A DNA stretch of 64,000 bases, from positions 806,001-870,000 of the forward strand of contig JAGFMI010000011.1 in assembly GCA_021030905.1 (NCBI GenBank), in the 5' to 3' direction. This DNA comes from Pyrenula massariospora (taxonomy: Eukaryota; Ascomycota; Eurotiomycetes; Pyrenulales; Pyrenulaceae). Under the pieces are notes generated by a model that did not search any database, was not told where the DNA came from, and saw nothing but the letters and a program-made list of their open reading frames with translations. The position numbers and the translations under genes were made by a program. This document shows positions 21,912 to 31,534 of this stretch, piece by piece (positions within the stretch are counted from its first letter, which is position 1; every line of letters starts with the position of its first letter).

Positions 21912-23727
21912 ATGTACCTCAAGGACAGTGTTGCATTGGACTTGAAGGTTCTCCATCTCATCTCGAAAGCCTGCCTGCATCCTACCCAGCCCAATTGGCA
22001 TGAGCTCTCCTGGTCGTGGAAATACTTTCTCTACGCTGTGGTGATCGTATACATATTTCGCTATATCTGGCATCGCTTTTTCTCATATCAAGGCCTACCG
22101 AAACATCTTCCCTGGGCGGGTGCCGAGCATAAGAGCATTGTTAGGAGAGGGAAAGCTTCCCTCAGAAGTCTTTTGAATCTGAATGACTTACTAGCTGATG
22201 GCTACACAAAGGTAAGCAGTCCTGTCGCCTTCAGAGGCGGTCAAAGTCTTCTTTGTGCTAAAACAGACCAGTATTCTAAGCATGGCAAGCCATTTGTTCT
22301 CCCAAACCTCTTCACAGGTCATGAAGTAGTTCTGCCGATGTCAGATATGCGATGGCTGCAAAAGCAAGCCGACGACATCCTTAGTCAGCATGAAGTCAAC
22401 AAACAATTCCTAAGAGCTGATTATACGATGTTAGACCATCGAATTATCGCCGAAGCACGCCTCAAGAATTTTATTCGACAAGAACTTACCAAAGACCTGG
22501 ATCATCACGCAAAGGATGTTGTTGACGAGATCGTGCAAGGCTTGGATGATTTATGTGGATCTGACACAGATCAGTGGAAGTCAATACCGGTTTATGATGT
22601 GATGTTGACAATTGTCGGTCGGCTCGTAAATCGAGTCCTCGTCGGGCTTCCGCTCTGCCGTGATCAAAGCTACATCGATGCGTCAACCAACTTTGCACAG
22701 TCCATCGTCATCACTGCTGGTCTCATTAATCTTCTCCCAGGCTGGCTACGACCAGTCCTGGGGCCAGTACTGACCATCTATGACCATAGACAAAGCCGGA
22801 AGCTGGCCCAAGTGATCGAACCGCTTGTTCGCCGAAGAGCTGCAGAGTTTACACTAGGGAAGTTCCCTTCTCGCAAAGACGGTTCAGAATATCCAAATGA
22901 CTTCATAACCTGGGCTCTGCGCGATGCATACAACGACGCAGATCCAAAGGAACGCTCTCCAGACCTTATCACCAACCGCCTCATAGTACTTGGTTTCGCT
23001 GCAATCCAATCCTCTGCAATTACCATCACCAACGCTCTCTTTGACATCGCTGCAACCCCCTCATCCATGTGTATCCAGCAGGCTCTCCGCTCTGAGGCCC
23101 TATCTGCTCCTTCCGGTTGGTCGCGCTTTACCCTCGCCAAGATGGTCAAAACTGACAGCCTCCTTCGTGAGAGTCTCCGGCTCTGGGGCTTCGTTAGCCA
23201 CGGCATCACCAAGGCTGTTGCTATTAAGGATGGAATTACACTTCCATGCGGGGTTTATCTTCCCTATGGCGCTAAATGTGGGATCGCGAGCTATGGGCCA
23301 CAACACGACCCTGATATTTACGACCATCCGTATAGATTCGAGCCTTTCAGATTCTGCACTGACAGTAGGTGTGAGAAGGATGCTACTCCCAGAACATTTG
23401 TCACAACTGGAGATTACTATATGGGCTTTAGCCATGGGAAGCACGCTTGGTAAGATACTCCTGCACCCTTAACTCTGCGAAGTCTAATAGTAAGGTGACA
23501 GCCCGGGACGCTTTTTCGCCTCTCAGCAACTAAAGCTCCTTCTTGCGCATATAGTTCTAAGATACGATATTGAACCCATAGCGCAGCGGCCCCTAAACAG
23601 GTGGCTGAACAACACAATTGCACCGCCGATGAGGGATACCCTCAGAATTAGGAGACGGAAAGAAGACGCTGATAGGAGTTTAACGGTACCAGATCGGATA
23701 GACTTTTCTAGACGCATTACCGCGTGA
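21912..23727 (+). CDS. Cytochrome P450 monooxygenase (fungal secondary-metabolism type)
   Basis: Exons 21912-23449 and 23502-23727 (intron 52 nt, GTAAGA...ACAG) give 587 residues. The intron splits the heme-ligand codon: TG|C rebuilds FSHGKHACPGRFFA with Cys513. Other marks are a membrane anchor near 38-56, the I-helix region VLGFAAIQSSAITITN in which the usual A/G-G-x-D/E-T-T is replaced by AIQSSA, and a K-helix ExxR in LLRESLRLWG. Sequences like this, with an I-helix lacking the acid-Thr pair and H-A-C-P-G-R-F-F-A at the heme, occur among ent-kaurene-oxidase-like and indole-diterpene P450s. The frame upstream to 21840 lacks an ATG, so 21912 is the start. Confidence 0.93.
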
Positions 23728-23842
23728 ACATAGTTAGCTTCTAGAGTTCTCATCCCTGTATACTATGAAAGTGATAAAATCACACTTGAAGAGTCTATTT
23801 TCGGGACATAGATCAGCCATCCTTAGCCGTTCATATATTCTC

Positions 23843-25702
23843 TTAGTTTCCACCCCCATCTACATCCGTAAATTTCTCCTCTCCCCTTCTTACAACTCTC
23901 ATTGGTACGCTCTTTCCTTTCATCCCTAAGGTGATTCCCATCTTCATCCCCTTCTGCCATATGTTTGTTCCCTCCTCTTTCCTTCGCTCCCATACTTGTT
24001 TCCTCTCTTCCCTACTCATCCCAGACAAATCACTACCTTCATCCTCCGTTCCAGCCAACTCCATCGAGTGCTCTCGCAGTATGACGGCTAGCACAGCCAG
24101 CACCTCGACTGTTGCAAACCTTCGCCCAGGACATGCTCGCGCTCCTATGCTGAAGGGTATAAACGCCCCCTTAGGCGGCTTGAAGAGACCGTTTTCAATT
24201 TCATCCACATCTTTCTCCACGTCTTTGTCGCGTTTCTCGGAGTCTATATCTAACCATCTGCCCACCTTGAATTCCTCCAAGTCATTTCCTGCATTTCCTG
24301 GCGGAAACGTCGAGCCCCTCTCCTTATCCCTCTTCTCATGCGGCCAGAACCTAGGATTTCGATGCACAGCAGGAATGCAGAGACGGACCAGCGTTCCTGG
24401 CGGAACAAACACCTCTCTCTCTATCTGTTTTCCGCCTTCGGATGCGGTCATCGTGAGATTTCGCGATACGTACGTGAACTTAGGAATATTGATAATACTT
24501 GGGAGTAGCCGTTGCTGCTCATATAACACCGCGACTAGTACACTAGATTGCAGAGCACTCATCAACTCTAAAGACCACTCCCCATTGCATTTCGCAAGAA
24601 TGCGGTCCAAATCCTTCTGTGCTTGTCGTTGGGCATCCGGATGCAAAGCAAGGAGGAAAAGACATGCATGTAGTGAGTGTGCGGTCGTCTCGTGGCCGGC
24701 AAGGAGGAGTACGAAAAGATTTCCAAGGAGGTCGGTGGGAGAGAGTGTCTGGTCCTGGGTTAAAGATGTAAGAATGTCAGGGCCTGCCATAGAGGTCTTG
24801 GACTCAGATGAATTTTTGCGTTGTGAGATGAGAGTATGCATATAATAGCCAAAGGAATTATATGCAGCGTAACATCTGCGAAATCTTGCGGAAGGGAAGA
24901 TTTTGAGAAGCCATTTCGGTATAACAATAATGGGAATGACGTTTCGGAGGATAAAGGATAAAGCTTCAGTAAATCCCATCTTTTGCCCACCCTGATCCAA
25001 GGCTCGACTTTCTGTGACCTCTTTGCTATTCGTGCTAAAGGGCTGCATCTTCCACCCCAGCGCTGCTCGGCTAATGACACTCAAGCTCAACTTCGTCATT
25101 TCATCTCCAGCCTTGGTTACAGGCTTGCTCCGACTGCTGCCTCCTGTCCAGGCTTCAAGCAAAGCCTTTCCCTGCTCTACGGCCTCCTCCCACACGAGCT
25201 TATTATTCTTCTCGGTGAAAGCTAGCCGCATTGCCTTGCGATGCCTCCGCCATACCTCGCCTTCGGACGCGACGACGTTCGTCCCATAGATTGAAACATT
25301 TCTGTACAACTGCGTCGCCTTGGGAAAGTCACCTTCTCGCTCGGTGATTTGGTCAATCACATTGGCGTCTGCCGTGTGAAGAATAAGCCCGCCCGGGGCA
25401 ACGGTGAGGAAGGTGTCACTTCCGAGGCGGACGAATGGTTCATAGCGGAATGTCCACGGCCAGGTCGATTTAACAAACACTCGCCAAGATGTAAGAGGCG
25501 GACCAGGAAAAAGTTTATCCAGTAAGCGGAGCGGATAGCGGGCCAGGAGCGTGATGGGCAAGTTGAAGTTGGAGTATGGGACGACGACATAGGGAATTCC
25601 GGATGACTTAGCAAGGTTGATGTTCTTCCATAAAGACCAAAGGTTGTTCACAAGGTACGCAGCAGCGAAAACTAGAGCTGCCTTGAGCGCCAAGGTGTAC
25701 AT
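23843..25702 (-). CDS. Cytochrome P450 monooxygenase
   Basis: A 619-residue intronless frame, longer than usual. The I-helix is LLAGHETTAHSL and the K-helix ExxR lies in YEQQRLLPS. The heme loop FIPFSIGARACPGRRFA has its Cys near 524. Extra length comes from a charged insertion before the heme loop (about 475-510, rich in Glu, Asp and Lys) and a C-terminal tail of about 60 charged residues (SREERKQVWERRKEEG). An N-terminal anchor covers roughly 5-25. Its stop lies 115 bp from that of the convergent P450. ER-bound; the substrate is unknown, and it is probably a tailoring enzyme of the same cluster. Confidence 0.93.
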   Translation of the reverse strand: MYTLALKAALVFAAAYLVNNLWSLWKNINLAKSSGIPYVVVPYSNFNLPITLLARYPLRLLDKLFPGPPLTSWRVFVKSTWPWTFRYEPFVRLGSDTFLTVAPGGLILHTADANVIDQITEREGDFPKATQLYRNVSIYGTNVVASEGEVWRRHRKAMRLAFTEKNNKLVWEEAVEQGKALLEAWTGGSSRSKPVTKAGDEMTKLSLSVISRAALGWKMQPFSTNSKEVTESRALDQGGQKMGFTEALSFILRNVIPIIVIPKWLLKIFPSARFRRCYAAYNSFGYYMHTLISQRKNSSESKTSMAGPDILTSLTQDQTLSPTDLLGNLFVLLLAGHETTAHSLHACLFLLALHPDAQRQAQKDLDRILAKCNGEWSLELMSALQSSVLVAVLYEQQRLLPSIINIPKFTYVSRNLTMTASEGGKQIEREVFVPPGTLVRLCIPAVHRNPRFWPHEKRDKERGSTFPPGNAGNDLEEFKVGRWLDIDSEKRDKDVEKDVDEIENGLFKPPKGAFIPFSIGARACPGRRFATVEVLAVLAVILREHSMELAGTEDEGSDLSGMSREERKQVWERRKEEGTNIWQKGMKMGITLGMKGKSVPMRVVRRGEEKFTDVDGGGN

Positions 25703-26763
25703 GGTGTTGACTGCCTCAAACGGCTACCTTCGCGCGCCTTTCTGGAGCTTAGCACACCGCAGATTCGATTGCGATGCAACTGGTTTCCAACGACTGTGCT
25801 CTGGGAAAAAGTCACGTGGGTTTTGACAAGGATGACCGAAGAAATCCGGAGAACGGTTAAGCGTTGCTAAGGTGTGGAACGGAATCCCTGACAATCGTCT
25901 CCCGTCGTTGGTCAGAATCTGGACTAAATGTCCTTGCCAACCAGGTCCCAAAGATCGTCAAAGAGTCGAAGGGCGTGACTATCTATGGTCGGGGTGGTCT
26001 GAATGCCGTTGTCCGACGCGTAACTCGCACACCACTGACACTCGGGATGTCGTTCCTTATGCAGTTAATGCCAGAACAAGCAGGAGGGAAACTTTAGACG
26101 GCCGAATCGGTTACCAGTCCGAGGAAGTCGTTGCTCAGCTCATCGAGTGGTCATCATCTGGAAGAACACTCGTTACAATAAGGAATCTGTTTCTGCTCTT
26201 TGTAGCGCCGGAAGGCTTACTTGCTCAGCAAGCCACCTGATAGTAGTGTTACACAGAGATCGCGAATCAATCAGGTACTGCTGACTCGAAAAGCTAGTGA
26301 ACGACGCTGCTAATTGATCCTTTCACCCAGGCGCCCGGTGGCTCGGGTTTGCCCTGCCAATGTTTCAAGGATCATCTACTAGGCTGAGAAGTCCCGAGAA
26401 AGCGAGACCGCGGGGTGGACCGGGCTTGGGGGCGGAAAGATGGTGTGTATTTGGGGCCTTCCTAGCTTCATACCACCGATACGCGAAAGTCGGTGTATTG
26501 CATTTTACAATCAAAACCGAGCTTTCGACTTTACTTGCACTACCTTAAGCGAAACATTCTTTCGAATCCAAACGATCTCAATAGGGCAAATAGACCCGCA
26601 ACTCGTCAGATGATAGTACATTTGAGCAGATTGTGCTCTACTTTGGTAGTGGCAGCTTCACGGCTCTTTGCGAAAGCTGGTAAGCCGTTCGATTCCACAC
26701 GTCAAGTTGCCTATTGCTCTTACAGCGCTTGATACTCTGTACTCTACACGTCCATGCTTAATC
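25703..26763. other. Divergent intergenic region with a CACGTGGGT element
   Basis: No gene was recognised. Overlapping short frames (25864-26240) have no motif and two lack an ATG. CACGTGGGT at 25813-25821 is about 110 bp upstream of the P450 start. Confidence 0.45.
25813..25821 (+). promoter_or_regulatory. CACGTGGGT element, copy 3
   Basis: About 110 bp upstream of the P450 at 25702 (minus), a typical position for a fungal activator site. Third copy of the nine-base element. Confidence 0.4.
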
Positions 26764-27778
26764 ATGGCTGCGCTACAAACTTATAGAATATTGTTCAAGG
26801 AAGTTTTGTCTAGTTTCTCTCATGTCTTCGTTTTCTTTTGCCTTCTTTTTCTCGGCATCGGCCTCGTCATTTTCTGGCAGTCTCGATGGCATGCGAAGTC
26901 TCGCTCTCTTCCCACTCCCCTCCCAGAGACACCCTTCCCTCTCATCCACACCACCGGCCTTCACGACCGCCCTCTAATCCCTCCATCTCACTCATGCATC
27001 CACATCTCTCGCCTCATGGCTTACACCCACAACACCATCCTCCGTGGCCTGAACGCCATCTACTATCAAGCTCCCAATGTCGCAGCCTCCACTCCCGACG
27101 CCACATCATTCCTTTTTTTCTGCCGTACGGTCTGTGACTTCCTCCAGCTCCACCATGATACCGAAGAGGAGTTCTTTTTTCCAGCCATCGAAAAGGCCTC
27201 GGGTGTACCCGGCCTGATGGAAGGCAACATCAAGCAGCACGAGGCGTTCGAGAACGAAGTCCGAAGGCTGTCGGATTACGCCAAGAACACTACGCCAGAC
27301 TTGTTTCGGCCGCAAGACATACAGTCTCTGATTGAGAACATGATCGAGCCCCTCAGCCGCCATCTGCACGAAGAGATCCCTAGTCTTCTCGACTTGTGGG
27401 ACAAGGTGGACTCCCGGTCATTGTCCAAGGCCTACACGGCCATGCATGACGCGGCAGAGAAGATGAGCGACCCATTCAGGTACGTCAACAGTTTCCTAAT
27501 CAAGACTTTCGGGACCCAGACTCTCTAGACCTCGACCCCTCCTGATGATAGCCTAAATTCCTAATGCAGCCTTGTTTAGTATTGCGCCCTTCGTTCTTGG
27601 CTGCCAAGACTCCAGCTTTCTCCTAGACGGCCGTAAGACCCGTTTCCCGGAAGCGCCTTTTATTGCGCCATATATCGTCGACTTGGTCCTCTCTCGCCGA
27701 CACAAGGGTGCCTGGCGGTTCAACCAAAGCAATATGTTTGGCGAGCCGAAAACGTTCGCTGTGCACGAGAAATTTTAA
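26764..27778 (+). CDS. Membrane-anchored hemerythrin (HHE) domain protein
   Basis: Exons 26764-27479 and 27580-27778 (intron 100 nt, GTACGT...TTTAG) give 304 residues. A hydrophobic anchor lies at about 15-38 (FVFFCLLFLGIGLVIFW). The four-helix di-iron bundle follows. Candidate ligands are the His of MAYTHNTILRGL, the pair in LHHDTEEEFFFPAIE, the His of KQHEAFENEV and the H-x-x-E of SRHLHEEI. The last exon (GAWRFNQSNMFG and following) is a conserved-looking C-terminal tail outside the bundle. Such proteins bind oxygen or handle iron or reactive species; the exact role here is unknown. The first ATG of the longer open frame lies at 26764. Confidence 0.9.
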
Positions 27779-29035
27779 CCACGTGTCTTTCTCCGACTAG
27801 GAGGTAAGAGACCTGATCCGCGCCATTTAGCGGAACTACGAGTGGCCTTTGACAGCTTGAGCGTACTTCACTGCCATACCCTTATCACTGCCCATATCGT
27901 GAGGAAGCGGATGATTCGACATGACCACTAGAAGACACGGACTGTAACATCAGCCAAAATAACTCCGGAAGCATCTGGCAAGCCTCATCCCAGAGGCTGC
28001 TTCTTGATCGATAACAAAGCCGCCCATCACCAAACAACTCCTTCCTTGCTCTCTCTTAGTCCCTAACCCCTCACTGCCGCGGTTTAATCCTCTTCCCTGA
28101 ACTTCCCCCCCTCCATCTGACCCGAAAGACACACAACACACACAACATACCATCCTCTCATCCTCATAGATCATTTCATTCCCGTACCTCTCCACACTCA
28201 ACTGAAACCTCTAAATGTAATCTCTACACTCTCCTCGCGCGCCAGCTCCCCAAGTCTCTGCGAGTGCATACCACCAAGGAAGATGAACTCCGGCCCGATG
28301 CGTTGCGCGATGGGCATGGAGTAGGCAGGCGGATGACGGGTGTTTTGGGGCAAGGGCGGGGTGGGGGCTAGTAGGAGGCAGTGAGTTGTCGAAAGGCGAT
28401 GGTACTTGGCCAAAAGGGAACAGGTGGTGAGGGTGGTGAGAAGGGCTAAGGGAGGTTGGGAGTAGGTTGAAGGAGAAGAGGGAACTGTGGACTGAATGCA
28501 CGGGAGTTTATTGTTGATGGATTAGCAAGATCTCGAGAAGAATGAGGCATTACCTTTCATCCTTATGAACTCGGCAGATTTCATCAGACTATGATATGTC
28601 GTGGATCTGGTGATGGCGCTAGTGATTAAGCTTATTTATTTAAGGGAACGACCTAGAGGGATATTAGGGAAGGAGAAGGGAAGTGACTATGTTTTAGCTG
28701 AAGAAGGTATGTTTGATTGGAATGATACTGTGGCTTATGACTCTGGACGACAAGTCACTAGATGCCATGACAAAACACATCGTGTTGGAGTTCCATCCAA
28801 GAAAGTAGATAATGTAGAACAAGGGTGTCTTAAAATGGTAGACGCTAATACGGAACAAGCAAATTAACGCTTTAAGTCTTCCAAGCGGCCATATCTTTGG
28901 CTATCAGTTTGCTCTTTCCCCTTTGTAGATTGTTTCCCGGAACTTGCTCAGAAATATGTATTCTCTCCTCTTTCGCCATGAGCAATGACTCCCACAAGCT
29001 CTTAGTTTTGCAGTAGACACACGCGTCAACACAAT
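27779..29035. other. Intergenic, pyrimidine-rich tract, no gene supported
   Basis: Between 27980 and 28230 the plus strand is C/T-rich with an ACACAC run near 28130. It then turns G/A-rich to about 28480. Open frames here are compositional. An 88-codon frame at 28601-28867 begins with GTG and has no motif. Confidence 0.45.
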
Positions 29036-30189
29036 TCAGTCTAACAGGCTAGCTACCATCTTCTCACGATCATCGAGCGCGCAAGAGACACAATCTGATA
29101 GACCGCAAGCTTTTGCCTTGCCGCGCCGGAAGCCGTTCTTGAAAGCGCAACGTCCCATGTTACATTTGCTAAAAACAATTAGTCAATGTCCTCAGCCGTA
29201 AAAGGAGTATAGACTTACTTTGGCTCACTTGCGGGCATCATTATCCACATTGCAACGTGATACCGTACGTAAGGCTCTCTGATAAGATCGCTGCATGTCC
29301 GTACGAACTTTGACTGCATCTGGCTTTTCTCAACTACCTTCGCGAGTTTGTGGTCGATATTCAGCAATTTCCAGTCTATGCATTTCTTGCTATAGATGGG
29401 AATCACGATACGTATTCTTTGTATCGTGGAAGCTGCGGGTTTGAAGCCACCTTCTCTCTAAGTGCAGGTATTATAATCGTATGTATGAGAAAAAGTTTCT
29501 GGCTTACAAAGAAACATGTGCGCATCAGTATAAACCAGTAGATCACTCGGAATCCAGCAGCTTGTGTTTTTCAAGGCGATGACCTCAACTAAACACGACT
29601 CGAGCCAATTAGATGACATGGTAGAGTCAAGAGAGCTAACCAGGTAATACAAGCTATACACCGAAGGTATAGCCCAAGGGATCTGAATATTTAGAGTATG
29701 TAGATTTGGATATAATCGCAAAATCTCGGTCCAGTCCCCTAGAAAAGCATCTCCGGACATTGTGAGATGTAGTTCGCGTATAAATAACGCCTTGGTAGCA
29801 GGAATTTCCGTCGGAAAGGGTTTGTAACGATTGCCCTTGTCATAGTAAAAGGTAGTACTTTTGATGAAGACAGGCAAGGATTCCGCATGAATCTTCTTCG
29901 ACACCAACAACATGTCGCAAGGAGCATGATGGCAGCTGTGGACAGAGAGCTGTGGTCCCGCATAAAGAATATTTTGAATTTTTTGGCCGCACAGATTGAG
30001 GGGACGAGTTCTTGTCAGCTCGACATCGTAATGCCCGAAAAGGAGAGCATAGACACGTTCCCGTAGTTCTGGAGGAAGCCGCATGAAGGGAAATGGCTTG
30101 GAAACGACCGCACGGGCGGCCACGAGATCCTTTCGAGGTTTGGTAGATGATTTTGAGCCCATCTTAGAGCTGTACAAAGGACAAAGCAA
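29036..30189 (-). CDS. F-box/2EXR-like protein with Cys-rich tail
   Basis: Three exons (30189-29508, 29432-29219, 29168-29036) with introns of 75 nt (GTAAGC...GCAG) and 50 nt (GTAAGT...TGACTAAT...TTTAG) give 342 residues. Near residue 33 the block PFPFMRLPPELRERVYALLF is the L-P-x-E-L/I-R motif of fungal F-box-like/2EXR proteins. LLVSKKIHAESLPVFI and a leucine-rich stretch follow (LYPNLHTLNIQIP). The last exon adds a basic Cys-containing tail (NKCNMGRCAFKNGFRRGKAK, then ACGLSDCVSC). Such proteins are numerous and mostly unstudied in Pezizomycotina, with possible roles as ubiquitin-ligase adaptors. A second ATG at 30162 could also start the protein. The first intron's acceptor is the least certain point. 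Confidence 0.72.
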
Positions 30190-31534
30190 AGTGCTACTTC
30201 ACGACTGGGAAAACCAACAAGCTACAAGCAAGGAGTATGAGTATAGAGATCTAAGAAAGTCAAGACGTGGTATGGTTTCAAGGTACAGAAGATATAGCAA
30301 ATGAAACATGGCAAATATGACATTTTGCCTCTTGCTAAAGAAGCCGAGCAAGTATCATTTCCAAGGTACAAGCTAGCCGCTGACAGGAACGCACACAACG
30401 AGCGTGAAATTTGCAACTTAAAGGCCATATTTAGTGGAATTGATCATTAGGAAACTACGGTACAGCGCCTGCTAGGATTGATTCACTAAAAAAGTCCGTC
30501 ATTGAACCATGGGAAGAAATATGCTCGGAGCTTCCCAGAACCTGCTGCACGTGCAACACGACTCCTCAAACTATAAAAAATCACACAGGCATCACAGTGT
30601 GTGGTAGTCAAGTAGTCTACATCTGAAACTATTTAAGCAGAGATTGAGTATCTCGATGAAAGGTAATTGAAATCAAAGAGATCATTTCTCCAATTTTGTG
30701 CTCCGGTGAAGACGCTTTCTATTATTTAGGGAAGTTGTTCGGCCGAATTTTCTGGTCGGGACCTACGGTACTCTAAACACGGACCGTTTCCGCCTCCAAA
30801 GAATTCGAGGCTCGGTCTCAGAAGTTATCCCACATCTAGCATACGCCGGGCGCCCCCCAACATTAACAATCAGATACGCCATCACTTCTGAGAGGGTTGC
30901 CATCAGTTGCATCTCTAGCTCTTCCGCCTCAACCTTTAAGTATCTGTGAGAAGGCCCGAAGACCTGCTCCAGCCTCGTCCCTTTCGTGCTCAACAGCTTC
31001 AGTCTTGCACACGCTTACGACATTCGTCTGATCGGGGCTTTCATTATAGTAAAACCCCTGTACAGTAAACCCTTGACAAGCAACTGCCTTATCGCCCAAC
31101 CTTCAAGTACTCTTTCAATTTCTATAAAACAAGCTCTTCACAGAAGTATTTGTAGATCTGAGATTCCTGAAAGGTGGTCGTTAGTAGTTAAAAATGGTTT
31201 ATTTGACCTTTGAAAAGCGCAATTCGTGGGAAGCCCTGGATGCTTATAACGCGGTTTCACTTTGTAGGGATGGGGGCCAAAACGCGTTCTCCATTGCTTA
31301 GCGTGCGCCTCATTTGCTGCCCGACGTGCCTCTTGCGCAATGGTGCGCCACCAAATTTGCAAGGAATCTTCAGCTCCCAGCCTTGCTTTTCTTCTGTCGT
31401 TCTCCCCGCGGTCAGTGAACTAGCTATCTTTCACAATAGATGTATTTCTACCTCCCTGACAGCCTTTCGAGCCGGCAAGCCTAACCATATGACACCTTTA
31501 TGATCTAGAGTCGCTCCGAAGCAGCGACTAGCCA
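30190..31534. other. Intergenic, nothing recognised
   Basis: AT-rich. Short frames on both strands have no motif. The last 300 bases upstream of the NACHT gene are its presumed promoter. Confidence 0.45.

Noticed and set aside
23931-24845. A 304-codon plus-strand frame
   Set aside because: Antisense to the 619-residue P450, which carries all P450 motifs. The antisense product is Ser/Arg-rich without motifs.
28601-28867. An 88-codon plus frame
   Set aside because: Begins with GTG, has no ATG near the start and no recognisable motif.
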